A stretch of 64,000 nucleotides of DNA from Maritimibacter sp. HL-12 (GTDB lineage: Bacteria; Pseudomonadota; Alphaproteobacteria; Rhodobacterales; Rhodobacteraceae). This document shows, in pieces, positions 25,638 to 36,178 of this stretch. How positions within the stretch are numbered: the first letter of the stretch is position 1; every line of letters begins with the position of its first letter. Made by a program: the position numbers and the translations under genes. The notes under the pieces were generated by a model, which ran no database searches, was not told the origin of the DNA, and worked only from the letters and a program-made list of their open reading frames with translations. The DNA lies in assembly GCF_900177545.1 (NCBI RefSeq), contig NZ_FXBQ01000001.1, positions 2,598,122 through 2,662,121 of the forward strand. The letters run 5' to 3'.

Positions 25638-27836
25638 ATGAGCGCAGACGCAGAATTCTTTGACGAAGGCGCACGGGTGGCGGTGCTCACAACCCAGCCG
25701 CTCGACCGTATGCTGACCTATCGCGCCCCGGAGGGCGGCTGCTGGCAGGGTGCCTTCGTCGAGGTGCCTCTGGGCCCGCGCAAGGTGATGGGCGTGGTCT
25801 GGGGTAAGGGCGAAACCGGGTTCGACGCGGCGAAGCTGCGGGCGGTCTCGCGCGTACTCGACGTGGCGCCTATGCGACGCGAAATGGCGGAGTTTCTTAC
25901 CCGCGTGGGCGATTACACGCTCACGCCCCTGCACCAGATGCTCCGCCTCGCCACCCGCGCGCCCGGCCTCACCGATCCGCCTTCGATGCGCAAGGTCTAC
26001 CGGCTCGGCCATATCCGGCCCGAGCGGATGACCGAGGCGCGCGCGCGCGTGATCGAGGTGATGGAAAGCTATGGCGGGTTGGCGTTCACGCTGGGCGAAC
26101 TGGCCGAGGCCGCCGGGGTGTCCTCCTCGGTGGTGAAGGGGCTGGTGAAGCTTGGCGCGGTTGCCGAGGAGGAAAGCCCGCGCGATCTGCCCTATCCGAG
26201 GCTCGACGCCAGCGCCCCCGGCAAGCCGCTGGCCGAGGATCAGGCCGCGGCGGCGGCGGCGCTATGCGCGGGCCTGCGTGCGGGCACCTATGGCACCACG
26301 CTTCTGCGCGGCGTGACCGGCTCGGGCAAGACCGAGGTTTACATGGAGGCGGTGGCCGAGTGCCTCGCGATGGGGCGGCAGGCGCTCGTGCTCCTGCCGG
26401 AAATCGCGCTGACGGCGGAGTTTCTCAAGCGCGTGGAGGCCCGCTTCGGCGCGCGGCCCGCCGAATGGCATTCCGGCGTGACGATGACCGAGCGGCGCAG
26501 GCTGTGGCGGATGGCGGGGGAGGGTGAAGCCCCGCTTGTCGTCGGCGCGCGCTCGGCGCTCTACCTGCCGTTCCGCGATCTCGGGCTGATCGTGGTCGAT
26601 GAGGAACACGACCAGTCCTACAAGCAGGAAGACGGCGTGCTCTACTCGGCGCGCGACATGGCGGTGCTGCGCGCGAGCATCAACGCGGCCCGTGTCGTGC
26701 TGGCCACGGCGACGCCCTCGCTTGAGACCTGGGCCAATGCCGAGGCGGGCAAATATGATCGGCTCGATCTTGTCGCCCGCTTTGGCCCGGCCGTGCTGCC
26801 CGAGATGCGCGCGATCGACATGCGGGTGGAAGACCTGCCGGGAAACCGGTGGGTTTCACCCACCCTGCAGGCGCATATCCATGACCGGATGGGCAAGCAG
26901 GAGCAATCGCTCCTGTTCCTCAACCGGCGCGGCTATGCGCCGGTGACGATCTGCCGGGCCTGCGGCCACCAGATCGGCTGCGATCACTGCGATGCGCGCA
27001 TGGTCGAGCACCGGTTTCTGAAGCGCCTTGTCTGCCACCAGTGCGGCGAGAGCAAACCGATGCCCGAGACCTGCCCGTCCTGCGAGGCCGAAGGCAAGCT
27101 CGCGCCGGTAGGGCCGGGGGTGGAGCGGCTCGCCGAGGAGGTGCGCGAGATATTCCCCGAGGCGCGGGTGGCGGTGCTCTCGTCTGATCTCTTTGCTTCC
27201 GCCCGTGCGCTCAAGGCGCAGATCGAGCTGATCGCGGGCGGCGGGGCCGATATCATCATCGGCACCCAGATGGTGGCCAAGGGGCACAACTTTCCGCTGC
27301 TCACGCTGGTGGGGGTGATCGACGCCGACCTCGGTTTGCAAGGCTCCGATCTGCGCGCCGCCGAGAAGACCTTTCAACTGATCCGGCAGGTGGCCGGGCG
27401 GGCCGGGCGGGTCGACACCCCGGGGCTGGCGCTGTTGCAGACCTTCCAGCCCGAGCACCCGGTGATCCGGGCGATCCTCTCGGGCAACGAGGAAGGTTTC
27501 TGGCGGGCGGAGGCGGCCGAGCGGCAGGCCGCCGGGGTGCCGCCTTACGGCCGGCTCGCGGGGATTGTGATTTCGGCCTCGACGGTGGAGGCGGCCTTCG
27601 ATCTCGGCAATGCGCTGGCCCGCGCCGATGCGCCGCTGCGCCGCGTGGGCGCGCAGGTGTTCGGCCCGGCACCCGCGCCGATCGCGCGGATCCGCGGGCG
27701 GCACCGGGTGCGACTTCTGGTCAAGGCCGACAAGGGCGTCGCCCTGCAAGCCGCGCTCAGGGCATGGATCGGCCAGTTCACCCCGAAGGGCGACACCCGG
27801 CTTTCGGTCGATATCGACCCGCAGAGTTTCTACTGA
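25638..27836 (+). CDS. priA: Primosomal replication restart helicase PriA
   Basis: A 732-aa helicase that restarts stalled forks. After the N-terminal fork-binding domain come the Walker A motif [12 protein letters not shown] (about residues 225-235) and the DEEH box [12 protein letters not shown] (near 320). The zinc region begins [13 protein letters not shown] (near 438) and continues [17 protein letters not shown]. The C-terminal helicase motif [11 protein letters not shown] and QVAGRAGR are present. The ATG at 25638 (MSADAEFF) has a GGGGGCAGGA site; the upstream frame is non-homologous. It lies divergent from fsa as commonly seen in Rhodobacterales. Confidence 0.95.
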   Translation: MSADAEFFDEGARVAVLTTQPLDRMLTYRAPEGGCWQGAFVEVPLGPRKVMGVVWGKGETGFDAAKLRAVSRVLDVAPMRREMAEFLTRVGDYTLTPLHQMLRLATRAPGLTDPPSMRKVYRLGHIRPERMTEARARVIEVMESYGGLAFTLGELAEAAGVSSSVVKGLVKLGAVAEEESPRDLPYPRLDASAPGKPLAEDQAAAAAALCAGLRAGTYGTTLLRGVTGSGKTEVYMEAVAECLAMGRQALVLLPEIALTAEFLKRVEARFGARPAEWHSGVTMTERRRLWRMAGEGEAPLVVGARSALYLPFRDLGLIVVDEEHDQSYKQEDGVLYSARDMAVLRASINAARVVLATATPSLETWANAEAGKYDRLDLVARFGPAVLPEMRAIDMRVEDLPGNRWVSPTLQAHIHDRMGKQEQSLLFLNRRGYAPVTICRACGHQIGCDHCDARMVEHRFLKRLVCHQCGESKPMPETCPSCEAEGKLAPVGPGVERLAEEVREIFPEARVAVLSSDLFASARALKAQIELIAGGGADIIIGTQMVAKGHNFPLLTLVGVIDADLGLQGSDLRAAEKTFQLIRQVAGRAGRVDTPGLALLQTFQPEHPVIRAILSGNEEGFWRAEAAERQAAGVPPYGRLAGIVISASTVEAAFDLGNALARADAPLRRVGAQVFGPAPAPIARIRGRHRVRLLVKADKGVALQAALRAWIGQFTPKGDTRLSVDIDPQSFY

Positions 27837-27869
27837 TGCGAACGGCCCTGACCGGGGGGCAACCTTGCG

Positions 27870-28955
27870 TCACGGTGTCGTGGCGGCCTGCGAGCTTGGC
27901 CGGCAGATGTAGCCCTTCTGGTCGACCACGTAATCGGTCACCATCGCGCCGACCCACATGAAGAACAGCGCCACCAGTGCGGTGGCCACGAAGAGCGACC
28001 CGCCGGTGACACCGGCGCCGATCGCGCAGCCGCCCGCGAGCATGCCGCCGAAGCCCATCAGCACGGCGCCGATCATCGCCCGGCGCATGCTCGCCGCCCC
28101 GTCGAAGCCCTGGAATTTGAACTCCCGAAACAGGACCGCCGCGAGGAAAGCGCCGATCACCACGCCGGGCACGAGGCCGACGTCGAAATCGAGGATCGGG
28201 TCGCGTTCGAGGAAGAACATCAGCGTATTGGCCGAAGGGCCGGTGAAGGTGGCCGAGGTGATCGTGACCGGCTCGAAGGCCACCCGCGCCAGCGCCGAGG
28301 TGAGCCCCCAGCCGAGCGCCACGGCGAACCCGACGCCCGAGGCGAACACCAGCCGCGCCGCCCCGATCCTGTTGCGGCGCGCGAGCACGAGGGCCAGCAC
28401 GGCGATCGCAAGCCCCAACGCCAGCCCGGCCCACTCGGGCAGGCCGAGCGCGGCGCGCAGATCGACGTTGCGCCCGCCTGACGTGGTCCAGAGCAGCGCA
28501 AGATCGTCGCGCAGCGGCGCGAGCCAGCCCTTGAGGCTCATCTGCGCCACCACCGCGAAGATCAGCCCCGAGACGATGGAGCGCAGGTTGCCCGAGGCGG
28601 CCAGCACCAGAAGGCGGCCCGAACAGCCGCGCGCCAGCACCATGCCCGCGCCGAACATCAGCCCCCCGATGATCGCCCCCGACCACGAACCGGTGACCGC
28701 CATCATCCGGGCGTCGGATGGCTGGATGTAGCCCAGGAGCACGGCGGCCTGCACCCAGACCAGCGCGGTCGAGAAGGTGAGCAGCCACACCGAGACGGAA
28801 GGCCCAAGCGTGCGACGCGCGAATTCGATGGTCGCCGCACGCAGGCAGAACCGCGATCGTTGCGCCGAAACACCGAAGACGATCCCGGTGACAAGGCCGA
28901 ACAATGCGGCGGTTTCGGCCTCGCCGATACGGTCCATTAGCGCGATGATATCCAT
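27870..28955 (-). CDS. YeeE/YedE family thiosulfate/sulfur transporter
   Basis: A 361-aa protein with about nine membrane helices. The repeated Cys-containing motifs of YeeE/YedE (TsuA) transporters are present: SRFCLRAAT near residue 37, LARGCSGRLL and MLAGGCAIGAG near 315. These cysteines relay thiosulfate or related sulfur species across the inner membrane in the characterised homologue. The ATG at 28955 (MDIIALMDR) has AAAGGAG. It is divergent from an MFS gene; the FNR box in the shared 130-bp spacer is centred so that a -41.5 position gives a transcript start about 16 nt before this ATG, which supports regulation by oxygen. Confidence 0.85.
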   Translation of the reverse strand: MDIIALMDRIGEAETAALFGLVTGIVFGVSAQRSRFCLRAATIEFARRTLGPSVSVWLLTFSTALVWVQAAVLLGYIQPSDARMMAVTGSWSGAIIGGLMFGAGMVLARGCSGRLLVLAASGNLRSIVSGLIFAVVAQMSLKGWLAPLRDDLALLWTTSGGRNVDLRAALGLPEWAGLALGLAIAVLALVLARRNRIGAARLVFASGVGFAVALGWGLTSALARVAFEPVTITSATFTGPSANTLMFFLERDPILDFDVGLVPGVVIGAFLAAVLFREFKFQGFDGAASMRRAMIGAVLMGFGGMLAGGCAIGAGVTGGSLFVATALVALFFMWVGAMVTDYVVDQKGYICRPSSQAATTP

Positions 28956-29005
28956 GCGGGGCTCCTTTGGAGCGCTCAGTTGCACCTGTTCCGCCCTGCG
29001 CGCCT

Positions 29006-29019
29006 TGATCGACGTCAAG
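29006..29019. promoter_or_regulatory. FNR/FnrL-type box in divergent promoter
   Basis: TTGAT-CGAC-GTCAA matches the FNR pattern with one change in the second half-site. Centre 29012.5. A class II position (-41.5) predicts starts near 28971 (16 nt before the YeeE ATG) and near 29054 (32 nt before the MFS ATG at 29086). Both distances are plausible, so the site may serve both genes. Confidence 0.65.
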
Positions 29020-29085
29020 TCGCATAATCGAAGTTGAATGCGTTTTTCTGCTCGCCTCCCCTTTCGCGCCGCCCTATCAAACACC

Positions 29086-30321
29086 ATGCGCACGCGAACA
29101 TTCACCCTCGATCAGGCCAAGAGCCTTCCCCGCTGGCGTCAGCCGGTTGCCCTCTTGATGCTGATGGCGGCGGCGATGCCGATCGCCTTCGCCACCTGGT
29201 CGGCGCTGCTCAACAACTTCGTCATCGAGGTGGCCGGGTTTACCGGGGTCGAGATCGGCTGGCTGCATTCGGTGCGCGAATTGCCGGGGTTTCTGGCCAT
29301 CGGCGTGATCCTCCTGATCATGTTCTTTCGCGAACAGACGCTCTTGGTGTTCAACCTCGGCCTGCTCGGGGCGGCCACGGCGCTGACGGCGTGGTTTCCC
29401 TCGCTCGGCGGCATCCTGACCATCACCATGCTCAGTTCGATCGGGTTTCATTATTACGAGACCGTCAACCAGTCGCTCCAGCTCCAGTGGATCGACCGTG
29501 CCCGCGCGCCGCAGATGCTGGGCTGGCTGATGGCGATCGGCTCGGCGGCCTCGCTCGTCGCCTACGGGCTCCTCGTGGTGACGTGGAAAACCTTCGATCT
29601 GTCCTACAACTTCGTCTATCTCGCCTCCGGCGGTTTCACCCTCGCGGTCGCGATCCTCGCCTGGGCGTTCTATCCGAAGTTCGAAAGCCCCGAGCCGCAG
29701 ATCAAAACCTTCGTGCTGCGCCGCCGCTATTGGCTCTACTACGCGCTTCAGGCGATGGCCGGCGCGCGGCGACAGATCTTCGTGGTTTTCGCCGCCTTCA
29801 TGATGGTCGAGCGCTTCGGCTTCGAGGTGCACGAGGTCACCGCGCTGTTTATGATCAACTTCGTCGCCAACATGATCTTCGCGCCGCTGATGGGGCGGGC
29901 GGTGGGCAAATGGGGCGAGCGCAACGCGCTGGCGTTTGAATATGTCGGCCTCGCGCTGGTCTTTCTCGCTTACGGCGGGATCTACTATTTCGGCTGGGGC
30001 GTGGCGCTGGCGGCGGCGCTCTACATCATCGACCACCTGTTTTTCGCGCTCGCCTTCGCGATCAAGACCTATTTCCAGAAGATCGCGGATATTCCCGATA
30101 TCGCGCCCACCGCCGCCGTGGCGTTCACGATCAACCACATTGCCGCTGTCTTCCTGCCGGCGCTGCTCGGCTACCTCTGGGTGACCTCGCCGGGCAGCGT
30201 ATTCCTTCTGGCGGCCGGCATGGCGATCGGTTCGCTGATGCTGGCGCTGATGATCCCGCGCCACCCCGAGAAGGGTCACGAAACGGTGTTCGGGGGGCTT
30301 GCCGTCTCCCCGGCGGAGTGA
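29086..30321 (+). CDS. MFS-type membrane transporter
   Basis: A 411-aa protein with 12 predicted membrane helices, fitting the major facilitator superfamily. Examples are VALLMLMAAAMPIAFATWS and FVVFAAFMMVERF; a central loop lies near residues 200-220. I chose the ATG at 29086 (MRTRTFTLDQ) over the upstream in-frame ATG at 29038, because the FNR-dependent start would fall downstream of 29038. It may move the same sulfur compound as its divergent neighbour or an unrelated solute; the substrate is not determined. Confidence 0.8.
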   Translation: MRTRTFTLDQAKSLPRWRQPVALLMLMAAAMPIAFATWSALLNNFVIEVAGFTGVEIGWLHSVRELPGFLAIGVILLIMFFREQTLLVFNLGLLGAATALTAWFPSLGGILTITMLSSIGFHYYETVNQSLQLQWIDRARAPQMLGWLMAIGSAASLVAYGLLVVTWKTFDLSYNFVYLASGGFTLAVAILAWAFYPKFESPEPQIKTFVLRRRYWLYYALQAMAGARRQIFVVFAAFMMVERFGFEVHEVTALFMINFVANMIFAPLMGRAVGKWGERNALAFEYVGLALVFLAYGGIYYFGWGVALAAALYIIDHLFFALAFAIKTYFQKIADIPDIAPTAAVAFTINHIAAVFLPALLGYLWVTSPGSVFLLAAGMAIGSLMLALMIPRHPEKGHETVFGGLAVSPAE

Positions 30322-30354
30322 CGCGAGGCTATATCTGGGCCAAAGGAGGTGCCG

Positions 30355-31002
30355 ATGTTTGGTCTGTTTGAAAAATCCGAGATGATCGCGCGGGAAAACG
30401 CGCTGCCCGGGCGCGCTGCGCCAATCCCCACCGCCGAAACGCATCACGTCTTCGGCCGCCCGCTTACGCTGGAGGTGCCGCCGGGCCATCAGGCGGCAGT
30501 GTTCGGAATGGGGTGTTTCTGGGGCGTGGAGCGGCTGTTCTGGCGGTTGCCCGGCGTCTGGATGACACTGGCGGGCTACGCCGGCGGCTACACCCCGAAC
30601 CCGACCTACGAGGAGGTCTGTTCCGGGCGCACCGGGCACACCGAGGCGGTCTGGGTGACCCATGATCCCGCCGTGATCTCCTATGACGAGCTTCTCAAGG
30701 TGTTTTGGGAGGGCCACGATCCCACCCAAGGCATGCGGCAGGGCAACGACCGGGGCACGCAATACCGCTCGGCAATCTACTGGACCACCGAGGCGCAGCG
30801 CGATGCGGCGCTGGCAAGCCGCGATGCCTTCGCCTCGCGGCTCGGCACCGCAGGCTACGGCGCGATCACCACCGAGATTGCCGAGGCCGGGGCGTTCTAC
30901 TGGGCCGAGGATTACCACCAGCAGTACCTCTCGAAAAACCCGAACGGCTATTGCGGGCTGGGTGGCACCGGCGTGAGCTGCCCGATCGGCACCGGGGCCT
31001 GA
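30355..31002 (+). CDS. msrA: Peptide methionine sulfoxide reductase MsrA
   Basis: A 215-aa enzyme that reduces methionine S-sulfoxide in proteins with a thiol cofactor. The nucleophile is C54 in GMGCFWG. The family motifs [29 protein letters not shown] and [21 protein letters not shown] are intact, and the resolving cysteines lie in the C-terminal [21 protein letters not shown] precedes the ATG at 30355 by only 4 nt, and a GTG at 30349 in the same frame lies inside that site. The gene is followed by a hairpin-type terminator. Confidence 0.95.
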   Translation: MFGLFEKSEMIARENALPGRAAPIPTAETHHVFGRPLTLEVPPGHQAAVFGMGCFWGVERLFWRLPGVWMTLAGYAGGYTPNPTYEEVCSGRTGHTEAVWVTHDPAVISYDELLKVFWEGHDPTQGMRQGNDRGTQYRSAIYWTTEAQRDAALASRDAFASRLGTAGYGAITTEIAEAGAFYWAEDYHQQYLSKNPNGYCGLGGTGVSCPIGTGA

Positions 31003-31019
31003 GGCCGGGGCAGGGGGCT

Positions 31020-31043
31020 GCCCGGACGGCACCGGGCTTTCTT
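31020..31043 (+). terminator. Putative terminator after msrA
   Basis: Stem GCCCGG (31020-31025) and CCGGGC (31032-31037) with loop ACGGCA, followed by TTTCTT. The stem is short. Confidence 0.45.
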
Positions 31044-31093
31044 GACCGCCGCGCGGCCCGGGGGTAGGCGGGAGCGTCAACAGGAGAATGCCG

Positions 31094-31966
31094 ATGCCCA
31101 CCTTCACTGCCTTCACCACCCTCGTAGGTCAGGAACCCGCCGAGGCGCTGGGCGAGGCGCTGGAGGCGCTCGACCCCGCTCCCACCGGGATCGGGGTGTT
31201 CGAGGTGGAAGACGGCTCGGGGCTCTGGGAAGTGGGCGGCTATTTCACCGAACCACCCGACGAGATCGCGCTGGCTTTGCTCGCCAAGGCGCATGGCGCG
31301 GGGGATTTCAGCGTCTCGGAACTGCCTGAAACGGATTGGGTGGCGCATGTGAAACGCACGCTCTCGCCGGTCGAGGCGGGGCGCTTCTTCGTCTATGGCA
31401 GCCACGATGCCGAGCGCGTGCCCGCGGGCAAGGTGGCGCTCAGGATCGAGGCGGCGATGGCCTTCGGGACCGGCCACCATGGCACCACGCTCGGCTGCCT
31501 GACCGCGCTTGACGGGTTGATTTCGCAAGGTCTCATCAAGCGCAACATTGCCGATATCGGCTGCGGCACGGCGGTGCTCGCGATGGCCGCGGCAAAGGTC
31601 TGGCCGCGCCCGGTGATCGCCTCGGATATCGACGCCGTGGCCGTCGACGTGGCGCGCGCCAATGTCGAGGCCAACGGCCTTTCCGACTCGGTCCACACCA
31701 TCGAAGCCGCTGGCTTCGATCATCCCGACATCGCCGCGGCCGCGCCCTTCGACCTGGTGTTTGCCAATATTCTCAAGGGCCCGCTCCTCGCCCTCGCCCC
31801 CGACATGGCGGCGCATATTGCCCCCGGCGGCCACGCGATCCTGTCCGGCATCCTGAATCCGCAGGCCGACGAGGTGGTTGCCACCTACAGGAAAAATGGC
31901 TTCTCTCTCGAATCGTGCGCAGAATATGGCGACTGGACCACCTTGGTGCTGTCGAGGAAGCCTTGA
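31094..31966 (+). CDS. prmA: Ribosomal protein L11 methyltransferase
   Basis: A 290-aa SAM-dependent enzyme that trimethylates ribosomal protein L11. The SAM motif I is IADIGCGTAVLAMAAAK (about residues 150-165), preceded by the family signature AFGTGHHGTTLGCL and followed by FDLVFANILKGPL, which holds the NIL motif. The N-terminal L11-binding domain is shorter than in E. coli, as usual in alphaproteobacteria. The ATG at 31094 has AGGAG at proper distance; an ATG at 31088 is too close to it. Confidence 0.93.
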   Translation: MPTFTAFTTLVGQEPAEALGEALEALDPAPTGIGVFEVEDGSGLWEVGGYFTEPPDEIALALLAKAHGAGDFSVSELPETDWVAHVKRTLSPVEAGRFFVYGSHDAERVPAGKVALRIEAAMAFGTGHHGTTLGCLTALDGLISQGLIKRNIADIGCGTAVLAMAAAKVWPRPVIASDIDAVAVDVARANVEANGLSDSVHTIEAAGFDHPDIAAAAPFDLVFANILKGPLLALAPDMAAHIAPGGHAILSGILNPQADEVVATYRKNGFSLESCAEYGDWTTLVLSRKP

Positions 31967-32002
31967 AAACAAGGGGAAACAAACAGTTTCCAATGCTTCG
32001 CC

Positions 32003-32032
32003 TTGGTTTTGCCCCATTTCTGCCCTTATATT
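32003..32032 (+). promoter_or_regulatory. Candidate sigma-70-type promoter
   Basis: TTGGTT (32003-32008), an 18-bp spacer and TATATT (32027-32032) lie 33 bp upstream of the small membrane protein that begins at 32065. Confidence 0.4.
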
Positions 32033-32064
32033 GATGTGCGTGGGGGCGCAGTTTGGAGTTGGTC

Positions 32065-32412
32065 ATGGCCGACGCGAATTTCGCCAGGTTCAACAAGCGG
32101 GTGCGTGAGATCGAGGGGCGCCACAAGCGCCTTGCCTCGGGCTATGTGCGGCTTGAGGAGCGCGACGGGCTCCTTGTGCCGGTCGAGCGGGTGCGCCCGC
32201 GTCGGTCGCTGCCGTTGCGGGGGATCACGCTCTCTCTGGTCGCTTTCCTTTTGTTCAAAGGGTTTCTGCTGGCCTATCTCGGCCCGGTCACTTACGGCAA
32301 CCGGATCGCCATCCTCGAAGCGGGCAATGCCGCTGAAAAGGTTGGTAGCTGGATCATGGCGGCTGACCCGATCACGCTCTGGATCGCCAGCCAGATCGGG
32401 CTGCTGATCTGA
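32065..32412 (+). CDS. Small hypothetical membrane protein, 115 aa
   Basis: The ATG at 32065 (MADANFARFNKRV) is preceded by TTTGGAG at 32052-32057. Residues 1-50 are basic and predicted helical; a membrane helix follows (GITLSLVAFLLFKGFLLAYLG) and a weaker one at the C-terminus (ITLWIASQIGLLI). I do not recognise a family. The protein ends 3 bp from the convergent lipoprotein gene. Confidence 0.62.
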   Translation: MADANFARFNKRVREIEGRHKRLASGYVRLEERDGLLVPVERVRPRRSLPLRGITLSLVAFLLFKGFLLAYLGPVTYGNRIAILEAGNAAEKVGSWIMAADPITLWIASQIGLLI

Positions 32413-32415
32413 ACC

Positions 32416-32964
32416 TCAGCCGTCGAGGTCGAGTTCGACGAGACCGAGCGCGCGGGCGTTCTCGGTCGAGAGAATGCCCGAGTTGAGCCCATTTTTCACC
32501 TGGAATGCGCGGATCGCCTGGCGCGTGGCATGGTCGAGCGTGCCGCTGGCCTCGCCCTTGTAGATCCCCCGCGTGATCAGCGCGCGCTGCACCGAGGCAA
32601 TGAAGTCTGGTGTCCAGCGCGGCGGACAGGGGGTTTCAAAGTAGATTTCCTCGCGCCCCTGCACCACCTGGTGGCTGCTGCGTTCCTCGAATTCAGCGGG
32701 GGTGATGATGTTGCCTTCCGGGCCGATCTCGGCCTCGGCAACCAGCACCCGCTCGGTCACCTGCTCGATCACCGCGGGGGTGACATCCTTGCCGTAGCAG
32801 GCCCCGGGGCGCGCGCCGGGCGGGCCGAGGGTGAAATCGGTGATCACCACCTCTTCGCCGAGATCCGCGCGGGTGACATCGCCGCTGTTCCCGGCGCAAC
32901 CCATGAGGGCGATGGCGGCCAGAAACAGCCCTGTTGCGGGACGGATACTTGAATGCATGGTCAT
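32416..32964 (-). CDS. Lipoprotein with peptidoglycan-binding-like domain
   Basis: A 182-aa protein with a lipoprotein signal peptide ending in the lipobox LMGC (cysteine at about residue 22), so it is probably anchored to a membrane from the periplasmic side. The C-terminal 60 residues (FIASVQRALITRGIYKGEASGTLDHATRQAIRAFQVKNGL) fit the peptidoglycan-binding PF01471 domain. The middle part is unassigned but contains two conserved-looking cysteines. Two ATG codons (32964 and 32958) are equally possible. Confidence 0.8.
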   Translation of the reverse strand: MTMHSSIRPATGLFLAAIALMGCAGNSGDVTRADLGEEVVITDFTLGPPGARPGACYGKDVTPAVIEQVTERVLVAEAEIGPEGNIITPAEFEERSSHQVVQGREEIYFETPCPPRWTPDFIASVQRALITRGIYKGEASGTLDHATRQAIRAFQVKNGLNSGILSTENARALGLVELDLDG

Positions 32965-33024
32965 CTGCTCGTTTCGGTTCTGTGGACCGTTTGGCCGAAC
33001 CATAGCGCAAATCCGCGCTCCGGG

Positions 33025-33853
<829 letters not shown>

Positions 33854-33918
33854 TCACGCAGCCGTTGCTGGACAGCGACGCGGACGACCGGCGACATGGG
33901 GGCGAAAGGAAGCTCCCG

Positions 33919-34635
33919 ATGCGTATCGCGCTTGCCCTCGCCCTTGCCGTTCTGCCCGCCCCGCTGGCGGCGAAGGAGATCGTCGCGGCGGATTACGTCG
34001 AACCGACCGACGCCTACGGCCACGGCGCGCTGCCGGGCGGCGAATATGCCGGGCTCGAACTGCGCTATGCCGATGGCAGCCGCAACATCTTGCGCTTCGA
34101 GGCCGCGGTGTTCGAGGATACCGCGCCGCGACTGCACGATTTCGACGGCGACGGCAAACCGGAAGTGGTGGCGGTGCTCTCGGGCTTCGAGACCGGGGCT
34201 ATGGTGATGATCTTCGGCCATGATGGCGAGGCCGCGCGCCCGCTCGGACAGACCGCCGCGATCGGCCAGCGCCACCGCTGGCTGGCGATTGCCGGGATCG
34301 CCGATTTCGACGGCGACGGGGTCGACGAGATCGCCTATGTCGATCGGCCCCACCTTGCCAGGACTTTGCGTCTGGTCCGGGTGGTGCTTCAAGACGGGCA
34401 GGCCAGTTTCACCCAAGCCGCCAGTGCGCCAGGGCTCAGCAATCACCGCTACGGCGCGGAGATGATCGAAGGCGGCGTGCGTGACTGCCCCGGCGCTGCC
34501 CCCGTCATCGTCACCGCCGATGCCGGGTGGCGCGAGATCGTGGCAACGCGGCTGGAGGCGGGTCGCCTCGTGAGCACCTCCGCTGCGCCTTACGATGGCC
34601 CCGACAGTTTTGCGCCGGTCATGGCCTGCCGGTGA
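33919..34635 (+). CDS. Secreted FG-GAP/VCBS repeat protein
   Basis: A 238-aa protein with a signal peptide (residues 1-18, MRIALALALAVLPAPLAA). Two calcium-binding-type blades carry DFDGDGKPEVVAVL near residue 75 and DFDGDGVDEIAYVD near 130, as in FG-GAP/VCBS repeats. With only two or three blades it is short for a full seven-blade propeller. A good AAAGGAAG site precedes the ATG at 33919. It is probably periplasmic, with an unknown partner. Confidence 0.78.
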   Translation: MRIALALALAVLPAPLAAKEIVAADYVEPTDAYGHGALPGGEYAGLELRYADGSRNILRFEAAVFEDTAPRLHDFDGDGKPEVVAVLSGFETGAMVMIFGHDGEAARPLGQTAAIGQRHRWLAIAGIADFDGDGVDEIAYVDRPHLARTLRLVRVVLQDGQASFTQAASAPGLSNHRYGAEMIEGGVRDCPGAAPVIVTADAGWREIVATRLEAGRLVSTSAAPYDGPDSFAPVMACR

Positions 34636-34637
34636 CC

Positions 34638-35201
34638 TCAGGGCGCGGAGGCACAGGCATCCTCGGTCGAAATCACCTCGGCGAACTCGCCATGGAGGTG
34701 GTCGAGCGCGGCCTGGTGGATGAACTTCGGGTCGGCCTTGCCGCCGCCGCGCCAGTCGGTGTCGGCATTCTGGGCAAAGGCCGCGCAGGCATCGTGCACG
34801 AGCTCGACCGAGAAGCCGAGGTTGGCCGCCATCCGGGTGGTGGTGGAGACGCAATGCGGCGTGGTCAGCCCGCAGATCACCAGCGCCTCGATCCCGGCGG
34901 CCCGAAGATCGGCCTCCAGACTGGTGCCGATGAAGGCGGAGTTGACGCTCTTCTCATAGATCGGCTCGCCATCCTCGGGCATCACCGAGGGATGGAAATC
35001 GACCCTGCCGGACGCCGGGTTGAGCGGGCTGTTCGGCTCCACCGAAAGATGCCGCACGTGGTAGACCGGCGCGCCCGCCGCGCGCCAATGCGCCAGCAGC
35101 CGCCCGGCGTTTTCCTCGGCCTGCGGATTGTTGCGAGGCCCCCAGTAGGGGTCGTCAAAGGCCGCCTGGATGTCGACGAGGAGGAGGGCGCGCGGGCTCA
35201 T
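34638..35201 (-). CDS. Isochorismatase-like cysteine hydrolase
   Basis: A 187-aa hydrolase of the isochorismatase/nicotinamidase fold. The catalytic triad is D10 (LLLVDIQ), K84 (YEKSVNSAF) and C117 (GLTTPHCVSTTTRM). The substrate cannot be read from sequence; relatives act on nicotinamide, carbamoyl compounds or isochorismate. The ATG overlaps the stop of glpX by 4 bp (ATGA), so the two are translationally coupled. Confidence 0.88.
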   Translation of the reverse strand: MSPRALLLVDIQAAFDDPYWGPRNNPQAEENAGRLLAHWRAAGAPVYHVRHLSVEPNSPLNPASGRVDFHPSVMPEDGEPIYEKSVNSAFIGTSLEADLRAAGIEALVICGLTTPHCVSTTTRMAANLGFSVELVHDACAAFAQNADTDWRGGGKADPKFIHQAALDHLHGEFAEVISTEDACASAP

Positions 35202-36178
35202 ATGTCGACCCGGCTGGTCGGGTTGCGATAGGTGATCCGGCGCAGCGACCCGGAGCGCGAGCGCATCAGCAGGGTTTCGGCCTCGATCCAGCCCGGCTCG
35301 TGCTTCAGTCCGGCGACGATAGAGCCATCGGTCACGCCGGTGGCAGCAAAGATCACATCAGCAGTCACCATGTCGTCGCGGGCATAGATCCGGTTGAAAT
35401 CGGTGATCCCGGCCTTGGTGGCGCGGCCGCGTTCGTCGTCGTTGCGGAAGGTCAACCGCCCCCACATCTGACCGCCCATGCATTTGAGCGCCGCCGCGGC
35501 CAGCACGCCCTCGGGTGCGCCGCCCGAACCCATGTACATGTCGATGCCGGTGCGCTGCGCCTCGGCGGTGTGGATCACGCCGGCCACGTCGCCGTCGGTG
35601 ATCAGCCGGATCGCCGCCCTGGTTGAGCGGATCTCGGCGATCATCTCTTCGTGGCGTGGCCGCTCCAGCACGCAAACGGTGATGTCATCGGGTTTGCAGC
35701 CCCGGGCCTTGGCCAGCGCCTCGATGCGTTCGGAGGGGCTCATCTCGAGGCTCACCACGTCGCGCGGATAGCCCGGCCCGATCGCGAGCTTGTCCATGTA
35801 GACGTCGGGCGCGTGCAGCAGCGTGCCGCGCGGCGCGAGGGCAATCACGGTGAGCGCGTTCGGCATGTCCTTTGCGGTGAGGGTGGTGCCTTCGAGCGGG
35901 TCGAGCGCGATATCCACCTCGGGGCCGTTGCCGGTGCCGACCTCCTCGCCGATGTAGAGCATCGGGGCCTCGTCGCGCTCGCCCTCACCGATCACCACCA
36001 CGCCCTTGATGTCGAGCAGGTTGAGCTGGTTGCGCATCGCGTTCACCGCGGCCTGGTCGGCGGCCTTTTCGTCACCGCGTCCGACCAGCTTGTAGGAGGC
36101 AACGGCGGCGGCCTCCGAGACTCGGGCAAGACCGAGCGAGAGCATGCGGTCGGCAAAAACGACGGGGGAGGCGGTCAT
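35198..36178 (-). CDS. glpX: Class II fructose-1,6-bisphosphatase
   Basis: A 326-aa GlpX-type phosphatase that makes fructose-6-phosphate in gluconeogenesis. Motifs include GEGERDEAPMLYIGE near residue 64, the metal-binding DPLEGTT near 93, ITDGDVAG near 190 and GSGGAPEGVLAAA near 215. In many Rhodobacterales glpX follows hom and precedes recJ; here hom is about 12 kb away and glpX is followed by a cysteine hydrolase. The ATG at 36178 has AAGGATG. A possible promoter is TTGGCC (36239-36234), 17 bp, TATCGA (36216-36211). Confidence 0.95.
   Translation of the reverse strand: MTASPVVFADRMLSLGLARVSEAAAVASYKLVGRGDEKAADQAAVNAMRNQLNLLDIKGVVVIGEGERDEAPMLYIGEEVGTGNGPEVDIALDPLEGTTLTAKDMPNALTVIALAPRGTLLHAPDVYMDKLAIGPGYPRDVVSLEMSPSERIEALAKARGCKPDDITVCVLERPRHEEMIAEIRSTRAAIRLITDGDVAGVIHTAEAQRTGIDMYMGSGGAPEGVLAAAALKCMGGQMWGRLTFRNDDERGRATKAGITDFNRIYARDDMVTADVIFAATGVTDGSIVAGLKHEPGWIEAETLLMRSRSGSLRRITYRNPTSRVDI

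Noticed and set aside
31975-31991. GGAAAC/GTTTCC hairpin after prmA
   Set aside because: The stem is only 6 bp and no T-run follows, so it is not called a terminator.
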